A stretch of 64,000 nucleotides of DNA from Pseudomonas fluorescens (GCF_900636825.1 NZ_LR134318.1:1-64000); one strand, 5' to 3'; counted from the stretch's first letter, positions 50,793 through 60,442 are shown. Translations and numbers: made by a program. The notes: generated by a model from the letters alone, not told the origin.

Positions 50793-52022
50793 TCAACCAA
50801 AGAACCAGTAGCAGACGGCAATGGCAGCCACGACGCCAGCAAACTCCGCCAGCAACGCACACCCCACCGCATGCCGAGCGCGCTGGATCCCCACCGCGCC
50901 GAAATACACCGCCAGCACATAGAACGTTGTCTCCGTACTGCCCTGCACTGTCGCGGCGACCAGCGCCGGGAAGCTGTCGACGCCCGAGGTCTGCATCGTT
51001 TCGATCAACATCGCCCGTGCGGCGCTGCCGGAAAACGGTTTGACCATCGCCGTCGGCAACGCGTCGACGAAACGCGTGTCCCAGCCCGCCCACTCGACAA
51101 GATGCCGGATGCCATCCAGGCCAAAATCCAGCGCGCCTGACGCGCGTAGTACGCCAACGGCACAAAGCATCGCCACCAGATACGGGAGCAGATTCTTCGC
51201 GACATCGAAGCCTTCCTTTGCGCCTTCGACGAACGCTTCGTAAACCTTGACCTTGCGTAACGCGCCGATGATCAGGAACAGCATGATCAGCCCGAACAGC
51301 GTCAGGTTGCCGAGGATCGACGACAATCCCGCCAATGCCGTGGCGGACAAGGTGCCGAGCAATGCCATGAAGCCGCCGAGAATCAGTGCGCCGGGCACCA
51401 GATAAGCGAGGACCACCGGGTCCCAGATGCGAAGCCGTTGCATGAACGCCACCGAGAGAAAGCCGACGATGGTCGAGCAACTGGTCGCCAACAGAATCGG
51501 CAGGAACACCAATGTCGGATCTGGCGCACCTTGCTGGGCGCGGTACATGAAAATAGTCACAGGGAGCAGGGTCAGCGACGAGGCGTTGAGCACCAGAAAA
51601 AGGATCTGCGCGTTGCTGGCGATGGTGGCGCTGGGGTTGAGTTCCTGCAGCGCTTTCATGGCTTTCAGGCCGATGGGGGTGGCGGCGTTGTCCAGGCCCA
51701 GGCCGTTGGCGGCGAAGTTCAGGGTGATCAGGCCAAGGGCAGGGTGACCCGCCGGGACTTCCGGCATCAGTCGCAGAAACAGCGGCCCAAGCACCTTGGC
51801 CAGCCATTCGACGATTCCGGCTTTCTCGGCGATGCGCAGAAAACCCAGCCACAGGGTGAGGGTGCCGAACAGCAGCACCATGACTTCGACGGACAGCTTG
51901 GCCATGGCGAAGATGCTTTCCACCATCGCCGCGAAGATCCCGGCGTTGCCGCCGATCAGCCACTGCGCCAGCGCCGACACGGCTGCCACGATGAAGAAGC
52001 CAAGCCACAGGCCATTAAGCAT
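50793..52022 (-). CDS. SpmA/SpmB fusion, nucleoside-recognition (Gate) domain membrane protein
   Basis: The 409-residue protein fuses two halves that are separate in Bacillus as SpmA and SpmB. It has about nine helices. The first half has LNFAANGLGLDNAATPIGLKAM; the second has LPYLVAMLCAVGVLRASGAL and VQGSTETTFYVLAVYFGAVG. These gate-type proteins resemble transporters, but the substrate in non-sporulating bacteria is unknown. It lies downstream of gltP with a terminator between. Confidence 0.85.
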   Translation of the reverse strand: MLNGLWLGFFIVAAVSALAQWLIGGNAGIFAAMVESIFAMAKLSVEVMVLLFGTLTLWLGFLRIAEKAGIVEWLAKVLGPLFLRLMPEVPAGHPALGLITLNFAANGLGLDNAATPIGLKAMKALQELNPSATIASNAQILFLVLNASSLTLLPVTIFMYRAQQGAPDPTLVFLPILLATSCSTIVGFLSVAFMQRLRIWDPVVLAYLVPGALILGGFMALLGTLSATALAGLSSILGNLTLFGLIMLFLIIGALRKVKVYEAFVEGAKEGFDVAKNLLPYLVAMLCAVGVLRASGALDFGLDGIRHLVEWAGWDTRFVDALPTAMVKPFSGSAARAMLIETMQTSGVDSFPALVAATVQGSTETTFYVLAVYFGAVGIQRARHAVGCALLAEFAGVVAAIAVCYWFFG

Positions 52023-52076
52023 CAGTCAAATCCCCCGAAGAATGCGGCGAATGATAGCGGGGTGGCCAGAAACGAC

Positions 52077-52100
52077 AAACCCCGGATTGCTCCGGGGTTT
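52077..52100 (-). terminator. Terminator-like hairpin downstream of gltP
   Basis: AAACCCCGGA-TTGC-TCCGGGGTTT makes a ten-base-pair stem (52077-52086 with 52091-52100). The T run is short in both directions. It lies in the 5' region of the Spm-like gene, so it may end read-through from gltP. Confidence 0.65.
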
Positions 52101-52126
52101 GTTTAACGGGGTTGCCCCCCATCCAC

Positions 52127-52210
52127 TGTAGGAGCTGCCGAAGGCTGCGATCTGTTGATCTTGCCTTTAAAAACAGAATCAAAAGATCGCAGCCTGCGGC
52201 AGCTCCTACA
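52127..52210. repeat. REP doublet, family A, copy 6 (arms reversed)
   Basis: Here TGTAGGAGCTGCCGAAGGCT comes first and GATCGCAGCCTGCGGCAGC last, the reverse of the other family A copies, so the 3' tips of the arms face inward. It lies after the gltP stop. Confidence 0.85.
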
Positions 52211-52220
52211 GGGGGGTGTG

Positions 52221-53552
52221 TCAGTTCTTGGAGATTTCACCCGCCGGCAACTTTTCCTTGCTGCGCCAGTGCGGCAGGGAGTTCCAGTAGCGCTCGCCTT
52301 TGGCATCGTCGTACATGCCTTCCCAACGCGAGATAACCAACACCGCCAAGGCGTTACCGATCACATTCAGCGCGGTACGAGCCATGTCCATGACGCGGTC
52401 GACGCCGGCAATGAATGCCAGGCCTTCGAGTGGAATGCCGACGCTGCCCAGAGTCGCCAGCAGCACCACGAAGGACACGCCCGGTACGCCAGCGATGCCT
52501 TTGGAGGTGACCATCAGCGTCAATACCAGCAGCAATTGCTGGCTGATCGACAGGTCGATCCCGTACAGCTGGGCAATGAAGATCGCGGCAATCGACTGAT
52601 ACAAGGTCGAACCGTCGAGGTTGAACGAGTAACCGGTCGGCACCACGAAGCTGCAGATGGCTTTCGGTGCACCGTAGGCTTCCATCTTCTCGATCACGCG
52701 CGGCAGCACGGTTTCCGACGAGGCGGTGGAGTAGGCCAGCACCAGCTCATCCTTGAAGATGCGCATCAGCTTGAACACCGAAAAGCCGAACATCTTGGCA
52801 ATCAGGCCCAGCACCACGAAGGCGAAGAAGGCGATGGCGAAGTAAACCAGAATCACCAGTTTCGCCAGCGGCAGCAGGGAAGCGAAGCCGAAGTTGGCGA
52901 CGGTCACCGCGATCAGTGCGAATACGCCGATCGGCGCGTAGTTCATGATCATGTGGGTGACTTTGAACATGCTTTCCGAAACGCCCTGGAACATCTTCAC
53001 CAGCGGCTCGCGCAGGTCCGACTGCAGGCTCGACAGGCCGAGACCGAACAGCACGGAGAAGAAAATGATCGGCAGCATTTCGCCGCGGGCCATGGCCGCG
53101 AAGATGTTCGACGGAATCAGGTTGAGGATGGTCTCGATGAACGCGTGTTCATGTTGCACTTCGGCAGCGGTCGCCTGGTACTTGGAGATATCCACGGTAC
53201 CAAGGGTGCTCATGTCGATGCCGGAACCTGGATGAACCAGGTTGGCCAGCAACAGGCCGACAACGATGGCGATGGTGGTGACGATTTCGAAATAGATGAT
53301 CGTCTTCAGGCCGATACGCCCAAGCTTCTTCGCGTCGCCGACGCCAGCAATGCCGACGATCAGGGAAGAGATGACGATCGGGATCACGATCATCTTGATC
53401 AGACGGATAAAGATATCGCCTGCCGGTTGCAGGACGTTGCTGATCCACCAGGCCTTCTCGGCGCTGAAGTGGTTGAGCAACGCACCCAGTGCAATCCCCA
53501 AAACCAGACCTATGAGGATCTGCCAGGCGAGGCTGATTTTTGCCTTCTTCAT
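52221..53552 (-). CDS. gltP: Glutamate/aspartate:proton or sodium symporter (DAACS family)
   Basis: The 443-residue transporter has eight helices and two re-entrant loops. The family markers are the serine-rich STASSETVLPRVIEKM loop, SFVVPTGYSFNLDGSTLYQ and GIAGVPGVSFVVLLATL. The ATG at 53552 gives MKKAKISLAWQILIGLVLGI and is preceded by AAGGG. It matches PA5479 in order with the Ivy and algB genes. Ion coupling cannot be decided from sequence. Confidence 0.92.
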   Translation of the reverse strand: MKKAKISLAWQILIGLVLGIALGALLNHFSAEKAWWISNVLQPAGDIFIRLIKMIVIPIVISSLIVGIAGVGDAKKLGRIGLKTIIYFEIVTTIAIVVGLLLANLVHPGSGIDMSTLGTVDISKYQATAAEVQHEHAFIETILNLIPSNIFAAMARGEMLPIIFFSVLFGLGLSSLQSDLREPLVKMFQGVSESMFKVTHMIMNYAPIGVFALIAVTVANFGFASLLPLAKLVILVYFAIAFFAFVVLGLIAKMFGFSVFKLMRIFKDELVLAYSTASSETVLPRVIEKMEAYGAPKAICSFVVPTGYSFNLDGSTLYQSIAAIFIAQLYGIDLSISQQLLLVLTLMVTSKGIAGVPGVSFVVLLATLGSVGIPLEGLAFIAGVDRVMDMARTALNVIGNALAVLVISRWEGMYDDAKGERYWNSLPHWRSKEKLPAGEISKN

Positions 53553-53681
53553 TATCTTTACCCTTACTTGCGTTTGACTCAGGCACATGCAGGAACTGGA
53601 ACGCTCATGAGCGGAAAAGTCTGTGCATCTGCCTCCGTATAAGGTGCCCGCAAGCGCGCATTGGCGGCTCTTTGGCAGGCG

Positions 53682-53717
53682 AAAAAAGGCGCAACTATTC
53701 CGATGCAAGGTTGCGCC
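53682..53717 (-). terminator. Terminator or attenuator upstream of gltP
   Basis: On the minus strand a GGCGCAAC/GTTGCGCC stem (53710-53717 with 53688-53695, 14-base loop) is followed by six T residues. It lies 130 bases before the gltP start, so it either ends an unannotated upstream transcript or attenuates gltP. Confidence 0.65.
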
Positions 53718-53742
53718 GTCTAATGCCGTAAACGCCTACCCT

Positions 53743-53757
53743 ATGCCGAATCGGCAT
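53743..53757. promoter_or_regulatory. Palindrome upstream of gltP
   Basis: ATGCCGA-A-TCGGCAT has perfect seven-base arms, with GAGCTTTTTT just to its right. It may be an operator, or a weak terminator on the plus strand. Confidence 0.4.
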
Positions 53758-54258
53758 GAGCTTTTTTAAACAAAACTGGCGTCCCAACCGGTTCGATTGT
53801 GACATTTCAGCCAGCATAAGCGCCGTGAACCGGCCATTACAGCGTAGCCTGCTTATTTTTTGAACGACGAAAAATGGTCGTAAATGGCGCAAAAAATCCC
53901 TTTTTACGAGGCTGTAAGCCTTACGGTTCAAACGGGCTCTTTGTCGATATACGGTCGCCAGGAAACACGGCGTAATGCTTTCACGCGCAGTGTCGGCAAT
54001 GTGGGAATGAGCTGAACGCTCGCAAGCAGTGGTTCATTGGACTGGAAGCTCAGCGCAAGTCCGTCGAACCACGGAGGGCCGGCGAACTTGCGGCGCAGCT
54101 CTTTACTGCCCTGACCCGGCCCTCGCGCAGGCACTCCCTGTACCCGTAGGTCACTCCGACCCTGTAGCAGTCAGAACGTCCCGGCCCCTTGGTCATGCAC
54201 CTGCCTTCCTCAGGTGGGCGCAATGGAAAGCAGCAGGGCTGCTGCCTTCGTGTTCAAG
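53758..54258. other. Gap with no supported gene
   Basis: This stretch between the gltP control region and the Ivy-like gene has short open frames (for example 53928-54134 minus) without convincing ribosome sites or recognisable protein sequence. A GCAGCAG/CTGCTGC hairpin at about 54227-54242 could terminate the Ivy-like transcript. Confidence 0.5.
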
Positions 54259-54723
54259 TCAGTACCACTTCGGATCTTTCTTCAGGGTTTCCATCAGCAG
54301 ATCCTGCATGCCCTGGTCCGGTTTGCCGAAGAAGCGGTAAGTCGCATGTCGCGTCGGCGACTTGTCCTGCGGCAGACCTTCCGGCACATCGACCAGCATT
54401 GCGTAGGCGTCATCCTTGTCGAAGCTGAAGGCGACGATCAGGCGATGGTTCAGGCACTTGTCCTGATTCTCGCAGAGCGGACCGACCAGATACTGGTCAC
54501 CGTCTTCAGTGACAGCCTGCATCTGCTGCTCCGATGTACCCGACAGGTTGATAACCCATTCCGGTACGCGCTCTTCCTTTTTGATCACGCCTTCCCAGGT
54601 TTCCCGATACTGCTGGTCGGAACCAAGCAATTCGTTGACCCGGGTCTGGCCATCGTTGGCCGCCATGGCCATGGCACTACCGCCCAGAAGCAGGGCGGCT
54701 GCCAATGTCCTTAAAACAGTCAT
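54259..54723 (-). CDS. Ivy-family (inhibitor of vertebrate lysozyme) periplasmic protein
   Basis: The 154-residue protein has a signal peptide (MTVLRTLAAALLLGGSAMAMA) and the Ivy fold, including a disulfide loop CENQDKC and a C-terminal YRFFGKPDQGMQDLL. In E. coli Ivy the inhibitory loop is CKPHDC with a key histidine; that histidine is absent here. It corresponds to PA5481, the second, diverged Ivy of P. aeruginosa, so lysozyme inhibition is doubtful. It is two bases after a DUF1328 gene, forming an envelope-stress-like operon. Confidence 0.85.
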   Translation of the reverse strand: MTVLRTLAAALLLGGSAMAMAANDGQTRVNELLGSDQQYRETWEGVIKKEERVPEWVINLSGTSEQQMQAVTEDGDQYLVGPLCENQDKCLNHRLIVAFSFDKDDAYAMLVDVPEGLPQDKSPTRHATYRFFGKPDQGMQDLLMETLKKDPKWY

Positions 54724-54725
54724 CG

Positions 54726-54956
<231 letters not shown>

Positions 54957-54967
54957 TCAACTGTCTG

Positions 54968-55252
54968 TCAGAACACCCAACGCTCTTCGCGGGGCATTTG
55001 ATCCAGCGGCTGCAGCTGATCAACGTCCACCATGCGCATCGAGGCGCTTTCGGCCTGGCTATCGCTGACGGCGCTGAAGTGAGTCTGTGTGTTGTGCTGG
55101 ATGGAAATCAGCGGCTCAGGACGCTGGCTGTTTTCCCAATGCAGAAATTGTTGGCAAGCGATCAGGGTGATCAGCAACGCCAGCACAGCAAACAGACCTT
55201 GTTGGATGTGCAGTGGCGAAATACGCACTTGGGCGGTACGTGGGCGAGTCAT
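54968..55252 (-). CDS. Small membrane-anchored protein of unknown function
   Basis: The 94-residue protein starts MTRPRTAQVRISPLHIQQ, has one membrane helix (GLFAVLALLITLIACQQFL) and a polar periplasmic tail ending in EERWVF. I recognise no family. It is read toward the DUF1328 gene from the same divergent region as algB, 77 bases ahead of DUF1328. The ATG at 55252 has a GAGGAACC site upstream. The open frame extends further upstream without conserved-looking sequence. Confidence 0.65.
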   Translation of the reverse strand: MTRPRTAQVRISPLHIQQGLFAVLALLITLIACQQFLHWENSQRPEPLISIQHNTQTHFSAVSDSQAESASMRMVDVDQLQPLDQMPREERWVF

Positions 55253-55402
55253 CCTGGGTTCCTCACTCTTGTTCGGTTGGGGCAGATATTTCTGCCCGGG
55301 CTGACTACCGTATTGCAGCCTGCATGCCAGTTTTTTATCAGGAAAAAAACCACGTAAAATCAACAAGTTATGTGATTCTAAAAATACCTTTGCGACGCAT
55401 CC

Positions 55403-55440
55403 TGCACGATGGGCCCCGTAAGGTCGTGCGGAATGCACGA
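55403..55440. promoter_or_regulatory. Repeated TGCACGA half-sites upstream of algB
   Basis: TGCACGA occurs at 55403-55409 and 55434-55440, and its inverse TCGTGC at 55424-55429, so the second pair forms TCGTGC-GGAAT-GCACGA. They lie in the 427-base gap 55253-55679 between divergent genes, otherwise without a gene, and may bind a regulator. Confidence 0.4.
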
Positions 55441-55679
55441 TTATTTCGTAGGAGATTTCTTTATTAGGGAATTGAAAGCGAGGCGCGGATGTCAGAAAAG
55501 GACGCAGGCAACAGCCTGCAAATCCGGTTTCTTCTAAAACACCAACAAAATCAACGTATTGGCCGTAATGGCAGGAGAGGGCTACCCTCTAATGGCTGGG
55601 ATCGTTCAGAATCAACCATGCAACTTGCCCGATTTTTCCGGGACTAACCCAAGACCAATCTTTATGGAGCGTAGGAAAA

Positions 55680-57026
55680 ATGGAATCTGCCACTGAGCAT
55701 CAAGGCCGCATTCTGCTGGTGGACGATGAATCCGCCATCCTGCGTACGTTCCGTTACTGCCTCGAAGACGAAGGCTATACGGTGGCCACCGCCAACAGCG
55801 CGGCCCAGGCCGATGCATTGTTGCAACGCCAGGTTTTCGATCTGTGTTTCCTTGATTTGCGCCTCGGCGAGGACAACGGTCTCGATGTTCTCGCGCAGAT
55901 GCGCATTCAGGCGCCGTGGATGCGCGTGGTCATTGTCACCGCGCATTCGGCCGTGGACACCGCCGTCGATGCAATTCAGGCCGGTGCCGCCGATTATCTG
56001 GTCAAGCCGTGCAGCCCGGACCAGTTGCGTCTGGCCACCGCCAAGCAATTGGAAGTTCGCCAGTTGTCGGCACGCCTCGAAGCCTTGGAAGGAGAGATCC
56101 GCAAGCCGAAGGATGGCCTCGATTCCCATAGCCCGGCGATGAAAGTCGTATTGGAAACTGCCCGGCAGGTCGCGAGTACCGACGCCAACATCCTTATCCT
56201 CGGCGAATCCGGGACCGGTAAAGGTGAGCTGGCCCGCGCCATTCATGGCTGGAGCAAGCGCGAGAAGAAGTCCTGCGTGACCATCAACTGCCCGTCGCTG
56301 ACCGCGGAACTGATGGAAAGCGAGCTGTTCGGTCACAGTCGCGGCGCATTCACCGGTGCCAGCGAAAGTACCCTCGGTCGAGTCAATCAGGCCGACGGCG
56401 GTACGTTGTTTCTCGACGAGATCGGCGATTTTCCCCTGACATTGCAACCAAAGTTGCTGCGTTTTATTCAGGACAAGGAATACGAGCGAGTCGGCGATCC
56501 GGTCACCCGTCGTGCTGATGTGCGTATTCTTGCCGCGACCAACCTCAATCTTGAAGACATGGTCCGCGACGGACGTTTCCGCGAAGACCTGCTCTACCGT
56601 TTGAATGTCATCACCTTGCACTTGCCGCCGCTGCGCGAGCGCGCCGAGGACATTCTCACGCTGGCGGACCGGTTTCTCGCTCGCTTCGTTAAAGAGTATG
56701 CGCGTCCGGCCCGTGGCTTCAGTGACGAAGCCCGTGAGGCCCTGCTCGGTTACCGCTGGCCAGGCAACATTCGTGAATTGCGCAACGTGGTCGAGCGGGC
56801 GAGCATCATTTGCCCGCAGGAACGGGTCGAGATCAGCCATCTGGGCATGGCCGAACAACCGGCCAACAATGCACCGCGGGTCGGCGCTGCGCTGAGTCTG
56901 GACGAATTGGAAAAGGCCCACATTGGCGCTGTTCTCGCCACCGCCGGCACTTTGGACCAGGCGGCGAAAACCCTGGGAATCGACGCCTCGACCCTGTATC
57001 GCAAGCGCAAGCAATACAACTTGTGA
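55680..57026 (+). CDS. algB: NtrC-family alginate biosynthesis response regulator AlgB
   Basis: AlgB controls alginate genes and other envelope traits with KinB. The receiver domain (about 9-125) has the phospho-acceptor in FLDLRLGEDNG. The AAA+ domain has Walker A GESGTGKGELARA, the GAFTGA sigma-54 contact loop (SRGAFTGASES) and Walker B GTLFLDEIGDFP, and the Fis-type helix-turn-helix is at the C-terminus (LDQAAKTLGIDASTLYRKRKQ). Length is 448 aa. It is followed by kinB ten bases later. Confidence 0.95.
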   Translation: MESATEHQGRILLVDDESAILRTFRYCLEDEGYTVATANSAAQADALLQRQVFDLCFLDLRLGEDNGLDVLAQMRIQAPWMRVVIVTAHSAVDTAVDAIQAGAADYLVKPCSPDQLRLATAKQLEVRQLSARLEALEGEIRKPKDGLDSHSPAMKVVLETARQVASTDANILILGESGTGKGELARAIHGWSKREKKSCVTINCPSLTAELMESELFGHSRGAFTGASESTLGRVNQADGGTLFLDEIGDFPLTLQPKLLRFIQDKEYERVGDPVTRRADVRILAATNLNLEDMVRDGRFREDLLYRLNVITLHLPPLRERAEDILTLADRFLARFVKEYARPARGFSDEAREALLGYRWPGNIRELRNVVERASIICPQERVEISHLGMAEQPANNAPRVGAALSLDELEKAHIGAVLATAGTLDQAAKTLGIDASTLYRKRKQYNL

Positions 57027-57036
57027 GCGCGCGACG

Positions 57037-58827
57037 ATGAAACTGGCGATGACGTTGCGGACCCGGCTCTTCCTGAGTATCTCCGCCTTGATCACCGTGG
57101 CTTTGCTCGGGCTTCTGCTCGGGCTGGTCAGCGTGATGCAAATGGCTGGAACGCAGGAAGCGCTGGTCCGCAATAACTTCATCACCCTGGATCTCGGGCT
57201 CAAGCTGCGGCAAACCCTGGGTGATCAACTGATCATCATGCTTGCCGAAAAGCCCGACCCGGGTGCGTTCGAAGCCTCCAAGCAGCATTACTTCCAGTTG
57301 CTCGATCAAGGCATCGAGCAACAAGGCGAGAGCGATGACCCGCCTTATGGTTTCCGTCAGGCGAAAGCCGATTATCTGAATTTCCTCGCCTCGTTCGACG
57401 TCACTGCCGAATCCGCCCGCAATGCCAGCGCCAGCGTGGATTTTCGTGAGCGCTTCAATGTCCTGCGCAACGGCTTGATCACTGAGCACAAACACGCGCT
57501 GGACAGCATCAACGCGGTGCAACACGCCGCCCGCGAACGCGCTCTGCTAATCGCCGGGCTGCTGGGGCTGGTGGGGCTGGCGGTGCTGATTATCGGCTTC
57601 GTTACGGCGCAGGGCATAGCCAGGCGCTTCGGCGCGCCTATTGAGGCGCTGGCCAAAGCCGCCGATAACATCGGCCAAGGCAATTATGAAGTGACGCTGC
57701 CGATTTCCTCGGCCATGGAAGTCAATCTGCTGTCCCGCCGTTTCGGCTTGATGGCTGAAGCCCTGCGTGAGCATCAGGCTACCAATGTCGATGAACTGCT
57801 CGCCGGCCAGCAGCGCCTGCAAGCCGTGCTCGACAGCATCGACGATGGATTGTTGATGATCGACCGCCAGGGTCATCTCGAGCACCTCAACCCTGTGGCC
57901 CAACGCCAATTAGGCTGGGAGAACGATCGCCTCGGCCAAGGGTTGGGCGCCGCACTCGAACGCCCGGAACTCGATGCGCAACTGCATCTCGTGTTGCGTG
58001 GCGGCACGCTTGAGCGGGCGCCGGACGACCTGAGCATCGAGGTCGATGGCGAATCACGCTTGCTGACCTACAGCCTGACACCGGTCAGCCACACTCAGGG
58101 GCACATCCTCGGTGCGGTGATGGTGTTGCACGACGTGACCGAGCAGCGTGCCTTCGAGCGCGTGCGCAGTGAGTTCGTTTTGCGTGCCTCTCATGAACTG
58201 CGTACGCCGGTTACCGGCATGCACATGGCGTTCGGGCTGTTCCGTGAACGGGCGAAATTTCCTGCAGAGTCTCGCGAGGCTGACTTGCTCGATACCGTGA
58301 ACGAAGAGATGCAGCGCCTGATGCAGTTGATCAACGACTTGCTCAACTTCTCGCGCTACCAGAACGGCTTGCAAAAGCTGACGCTGGCGCCGTGTTCCAT
58401 CGAGGATCTGTTGGAGCAGGCGCGGCTGCGGTTTGTCGATTGCGCAGTAGCCAAGGGCATCACCCTGAATGTCGAAATTCAAGGGCCGTTGCCGCGGTTG
58501 CAGGCTGACCAGGCGCAACTCGACCGAGTGCTCGACAACCTTATCGACAATGCCTTGCGGCACACCGCCCGCGATGGCCAGATCCGTCTGCAGGCGCGGC
58601 GCCATGGCGAACGGGTGATCATCAGCGTCGAAGACAATGGCGAAGGCATTGCCTACGGCCAACAGGGACGCATTTTCGAGCCGTTCGTGCAGGTCGGGCG
58701 CAAGAAGGGCGGGGCCGGATTGGGATTGGCTCTGTGCAAGGAAATTGTCCAGTTGCACGGCGGGCGGATGGGGGTCTATTCGCGGCCGGGACAGGGCACG
58801 CAGTTTTACATGGCGCTGACGGTTTAG
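57037..58827 (+). CDS. kinB: Sensor kinase/phosphatase KinB
   Basis: KinB is the inner-membrane partner of AlgB. Two helices (about 13-33 and 168-190) flank a periplasmic helical domain, then come a HAMP segment, a PAS domain (LDSIDDGLLMIDRQGHLEHLNP), the H-box ASHELRTPVTG and the GHKL domain (VLDNLIDNALRHT, DNGEGI, GAGLGLALCKEIVQ). Length is 596 aa. The ATG at 57037 lies 10 bases after algB, so they form one operon. Confidence 0.95.
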   Translation: MKLAMTLRTRLFLSISALITVALLGLLLGLVSVMQMAGTQEALVRNNFITLDLGLKLRQTLGDQLIIMLAEKPDPGAFEASKQHYFQLLDQGIEQQGESDDPPYGFRQAKADYLNFLASFDVTAESARNASASVDFRERFNVLRNGLITEHKHALDSINAVQHAARERALLIAGLLGLVGLAVLIIGFVTAQGIARRFGAPIEALAKAADNIGQGNYEVTLPISSAMEVNLLSRRFGLMAEALREHQATNVDELLAGQQRLQAVLDSIDDGLLMIDRQGHLEHLNPVAQRQLGWENDRLGQGLGAALERPELDAQLHLVLRGGTLERAPDDLSIEVDGESRLLTYSLTPVSHTQGHILGAVMVLHDVTEQRAFERVRSEFVLRASHELRTPVTGMHMAFGLFRERAKFPAESREADLLDTVNEEMQRLMQLINDLLNFSRYQNGLQKLTLAPCSIEDLLEQARLRFVDCAVAKGITLNVEIQGPLPRLQADQAQLDRVLDNLIDNALRHTARDGQIRLQARRHGERVIISVEDNGEGIAYGQQGRIFEPFVQVGRKKGGAGLGLALCKEIVQLHGGRMGVYSRPGQGTQFYMALTV

Positions 58828-58828
58828 C

Positions 58829-60442
58829 TCAGGCTTCGTCGTCCATGCGTCGTCCGGCGAGACGCCGCCCACGGGTGATCAATTCAATGAATTGCACGGC
58901 GCTGAGGGCGTGGGCGAACAGCCAGCCCTGACCAAATTTGACGCCCTCACTGCTGAGCAATTTGGCTTGGGATTCCAGCTCGATGCCTTCGGCAATTACC
59001 TTGAGGTCCAGTGCCTGCGCCATATGAATGATGTGCGGCGCCACGCCACTGCTGGCGGCGTCATGGCCGAGCGCGTCGATAAACGCTTTGTCGATTTTCA
59101 AGCAGTCTACCGGCAGGGTTTGCAGGTAAGCGAGGCTGCAATAGCCGGTGCCGAAATCATCGATCAGCACCTGATGACCGACGTCACGCAAGGCTTGCAG
59201 GTTTTCCCGTGCCACCACCACGTCGATCAGCCCTCGTTCCGTCACCTCGAAGGCAATCTGCCGTGCGGCGACCCGGTGCAAGGTCAGCAACCGCGCCATC
59301 ACTTCGCCGACACGCGGCACCATCACGTCGCACGCCGCGAGGTTCACCGAGATGTACAACTGCGGATTGGCGCGCAGTAACTGGCCCAGTTGTTCCAGCA
59401 AACGCTGGAGAACGAAGTCGGTCATCTGGCGGATCTGCCCGGTGTTTTCCGCCATCGGAATGAACAGGTCGGGACTGGTCAGCGTACCGTCCGGTCGGCG
59501 CCAGCGCAGCAAGGCCTCGGCGCCGACGCAATTACGGCTGTCGAGATCGAAGATCGGTTGATAAAGCACCTGCAACTCGCCACGCCGGATCGCGCCGTGC
59601 AACTCGGCGTCCAGCGACTGGCGCTGGCGTACCAGCAAAAGCACCATAAACCCGACGATCGCACCGCCCACCAGACAAGCCGGAATCATCCACCACCAGA
59701 TGGCGGGCATGTGCAGGCCGCTGCGCGGTGTGATCAACACCAGCTGATATTCAGGGTTATCGGTCGGCATGCGGTAGATCAGCCGCGTTTGCGTGACCTG
59801 CAAGGCGTCGCGGCTTTTCGGTGGCCAGTGTTCGGTGGGCGGCCAGGTCTGTTCGGTGCCCAGCACCGGGATCGCTCGGCTGCCGTGATCCAGCACCACC
59901 AGCAGGCTGCTGCCTGGCGACAAATCGACCATGTCGGTCAAGTGACCGCGCGAGGTGGCTACGCGAAAATCACCGCGCCCCAGCATCAACGCGGCGCGGT
60001 TCTCATCGGGTTCAGTGGTGGTGTTCAGCCAATAGCTGTAGGTGGGGCCTGTGATATCTGGCGGGCGCACGACAGGCAGGCTTCCCTGACGTGGTCGGTT
60101 GGAACAGATCCGCGTACCGTCGCTGTAGGCGGCTTCATAGACGAAGCGATAATTGAAGGTGACTTGCTGCAGCGTTGCGATCATTTCGTCATCGCAACTG
60201 CGCAAGGGTTGCGCTTCCAGATCATCGAGACTTTCGCGCAGTTGGCCGAACAATTGTTCGAGGCGGGCCAGAAACCGCTCTCCTTGAGCGTTCATAGCCT
60301 GGCTTTCGTTGTACTCCACCTGACGCATCGCCGCGAACATACCTCCGGCGATCAGCAGCGCTGCGCTGAGCACAGCCGCGATCGTCGCCAAAAACCAAGG
60401 GCGATAGAAACCGCTACGCAGCGTCTCTCGGGTAGCAACCAT
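58829..60442 (-). CDS. CSS-motif EAL-domain c-di-GMP phosphodiesterase
   Basis: Two membrane helices (about 15-40 and 240-265) enclose a periplasmic CSS-type domain with cysteines in RSCDDEM and RICSNRP, which senses redox state through a disulfide in this family. The EAL domain (about 275-525) keeps the catalytic residues: GAEALLRW, the Asn in ISVNLAA, EVTERGL, IDDFGTGY, LKIDKAFI and AEGIELE, so it should be active. Length is 537 aa from the ATG at 60442; a TTG 24 bases upstream is possible. It is convergent with kinB, one base apart. Confidence 0.9.
   Translation of the reverse strand: MVATRETLRSGFYRPWFLATIAAVLSAALLIAGGMFAAMRQVEYNESQAMNAQGERFLARLEQLFGQLRESLDDLEAQPLRSCDDEMIATLQQVTFNYRFVYEAAYSDGTRICSNRPRQGSLPVVRPPDITGPTYSYWLNTTTEPDENRAALMLGRGDFRVATSRGHLTDMVDLSPGSSLLVVLDHGSRAIPVLGTEQTWPPTEHWPPKSRDALQVTQTRLIYRMPTDNPEYQLVLITPRSGLHMPAIWWWMIPACLVGGAIVGFMVLLLVRQRQSLDAELHGAIRRGELQVLYQPIFDLDSRNCVGAEALLRWRRPDGTLTSPDLFIPMAENTGQIRQMTDFVLQRLLEQLGQLLRANPQLYISVNLAACDVMVPRVGEVMARLLTLHRVAARQIAFEVTERGLIDVVVARENLQALRDVGHQVLIDDFGTGYCSLAYLQTLPVDCLKIDKAFIDALGHDAASSGVAPHIIHMAQALDLKVIAEGIELESQAKLLSSEGVKFGQGWLFAHALSAVQFIELITRGRRLAGRRMDDEA

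Noticed and set aside
53928..54134. 68-codon minus-strand frame between gltP and the Ivy-like gene
   Set aside because: GTG start without a good ribosome site, no recognisable motif, and an odd Pro/Arg/Leu-rich sequence. Possible but not supportable.
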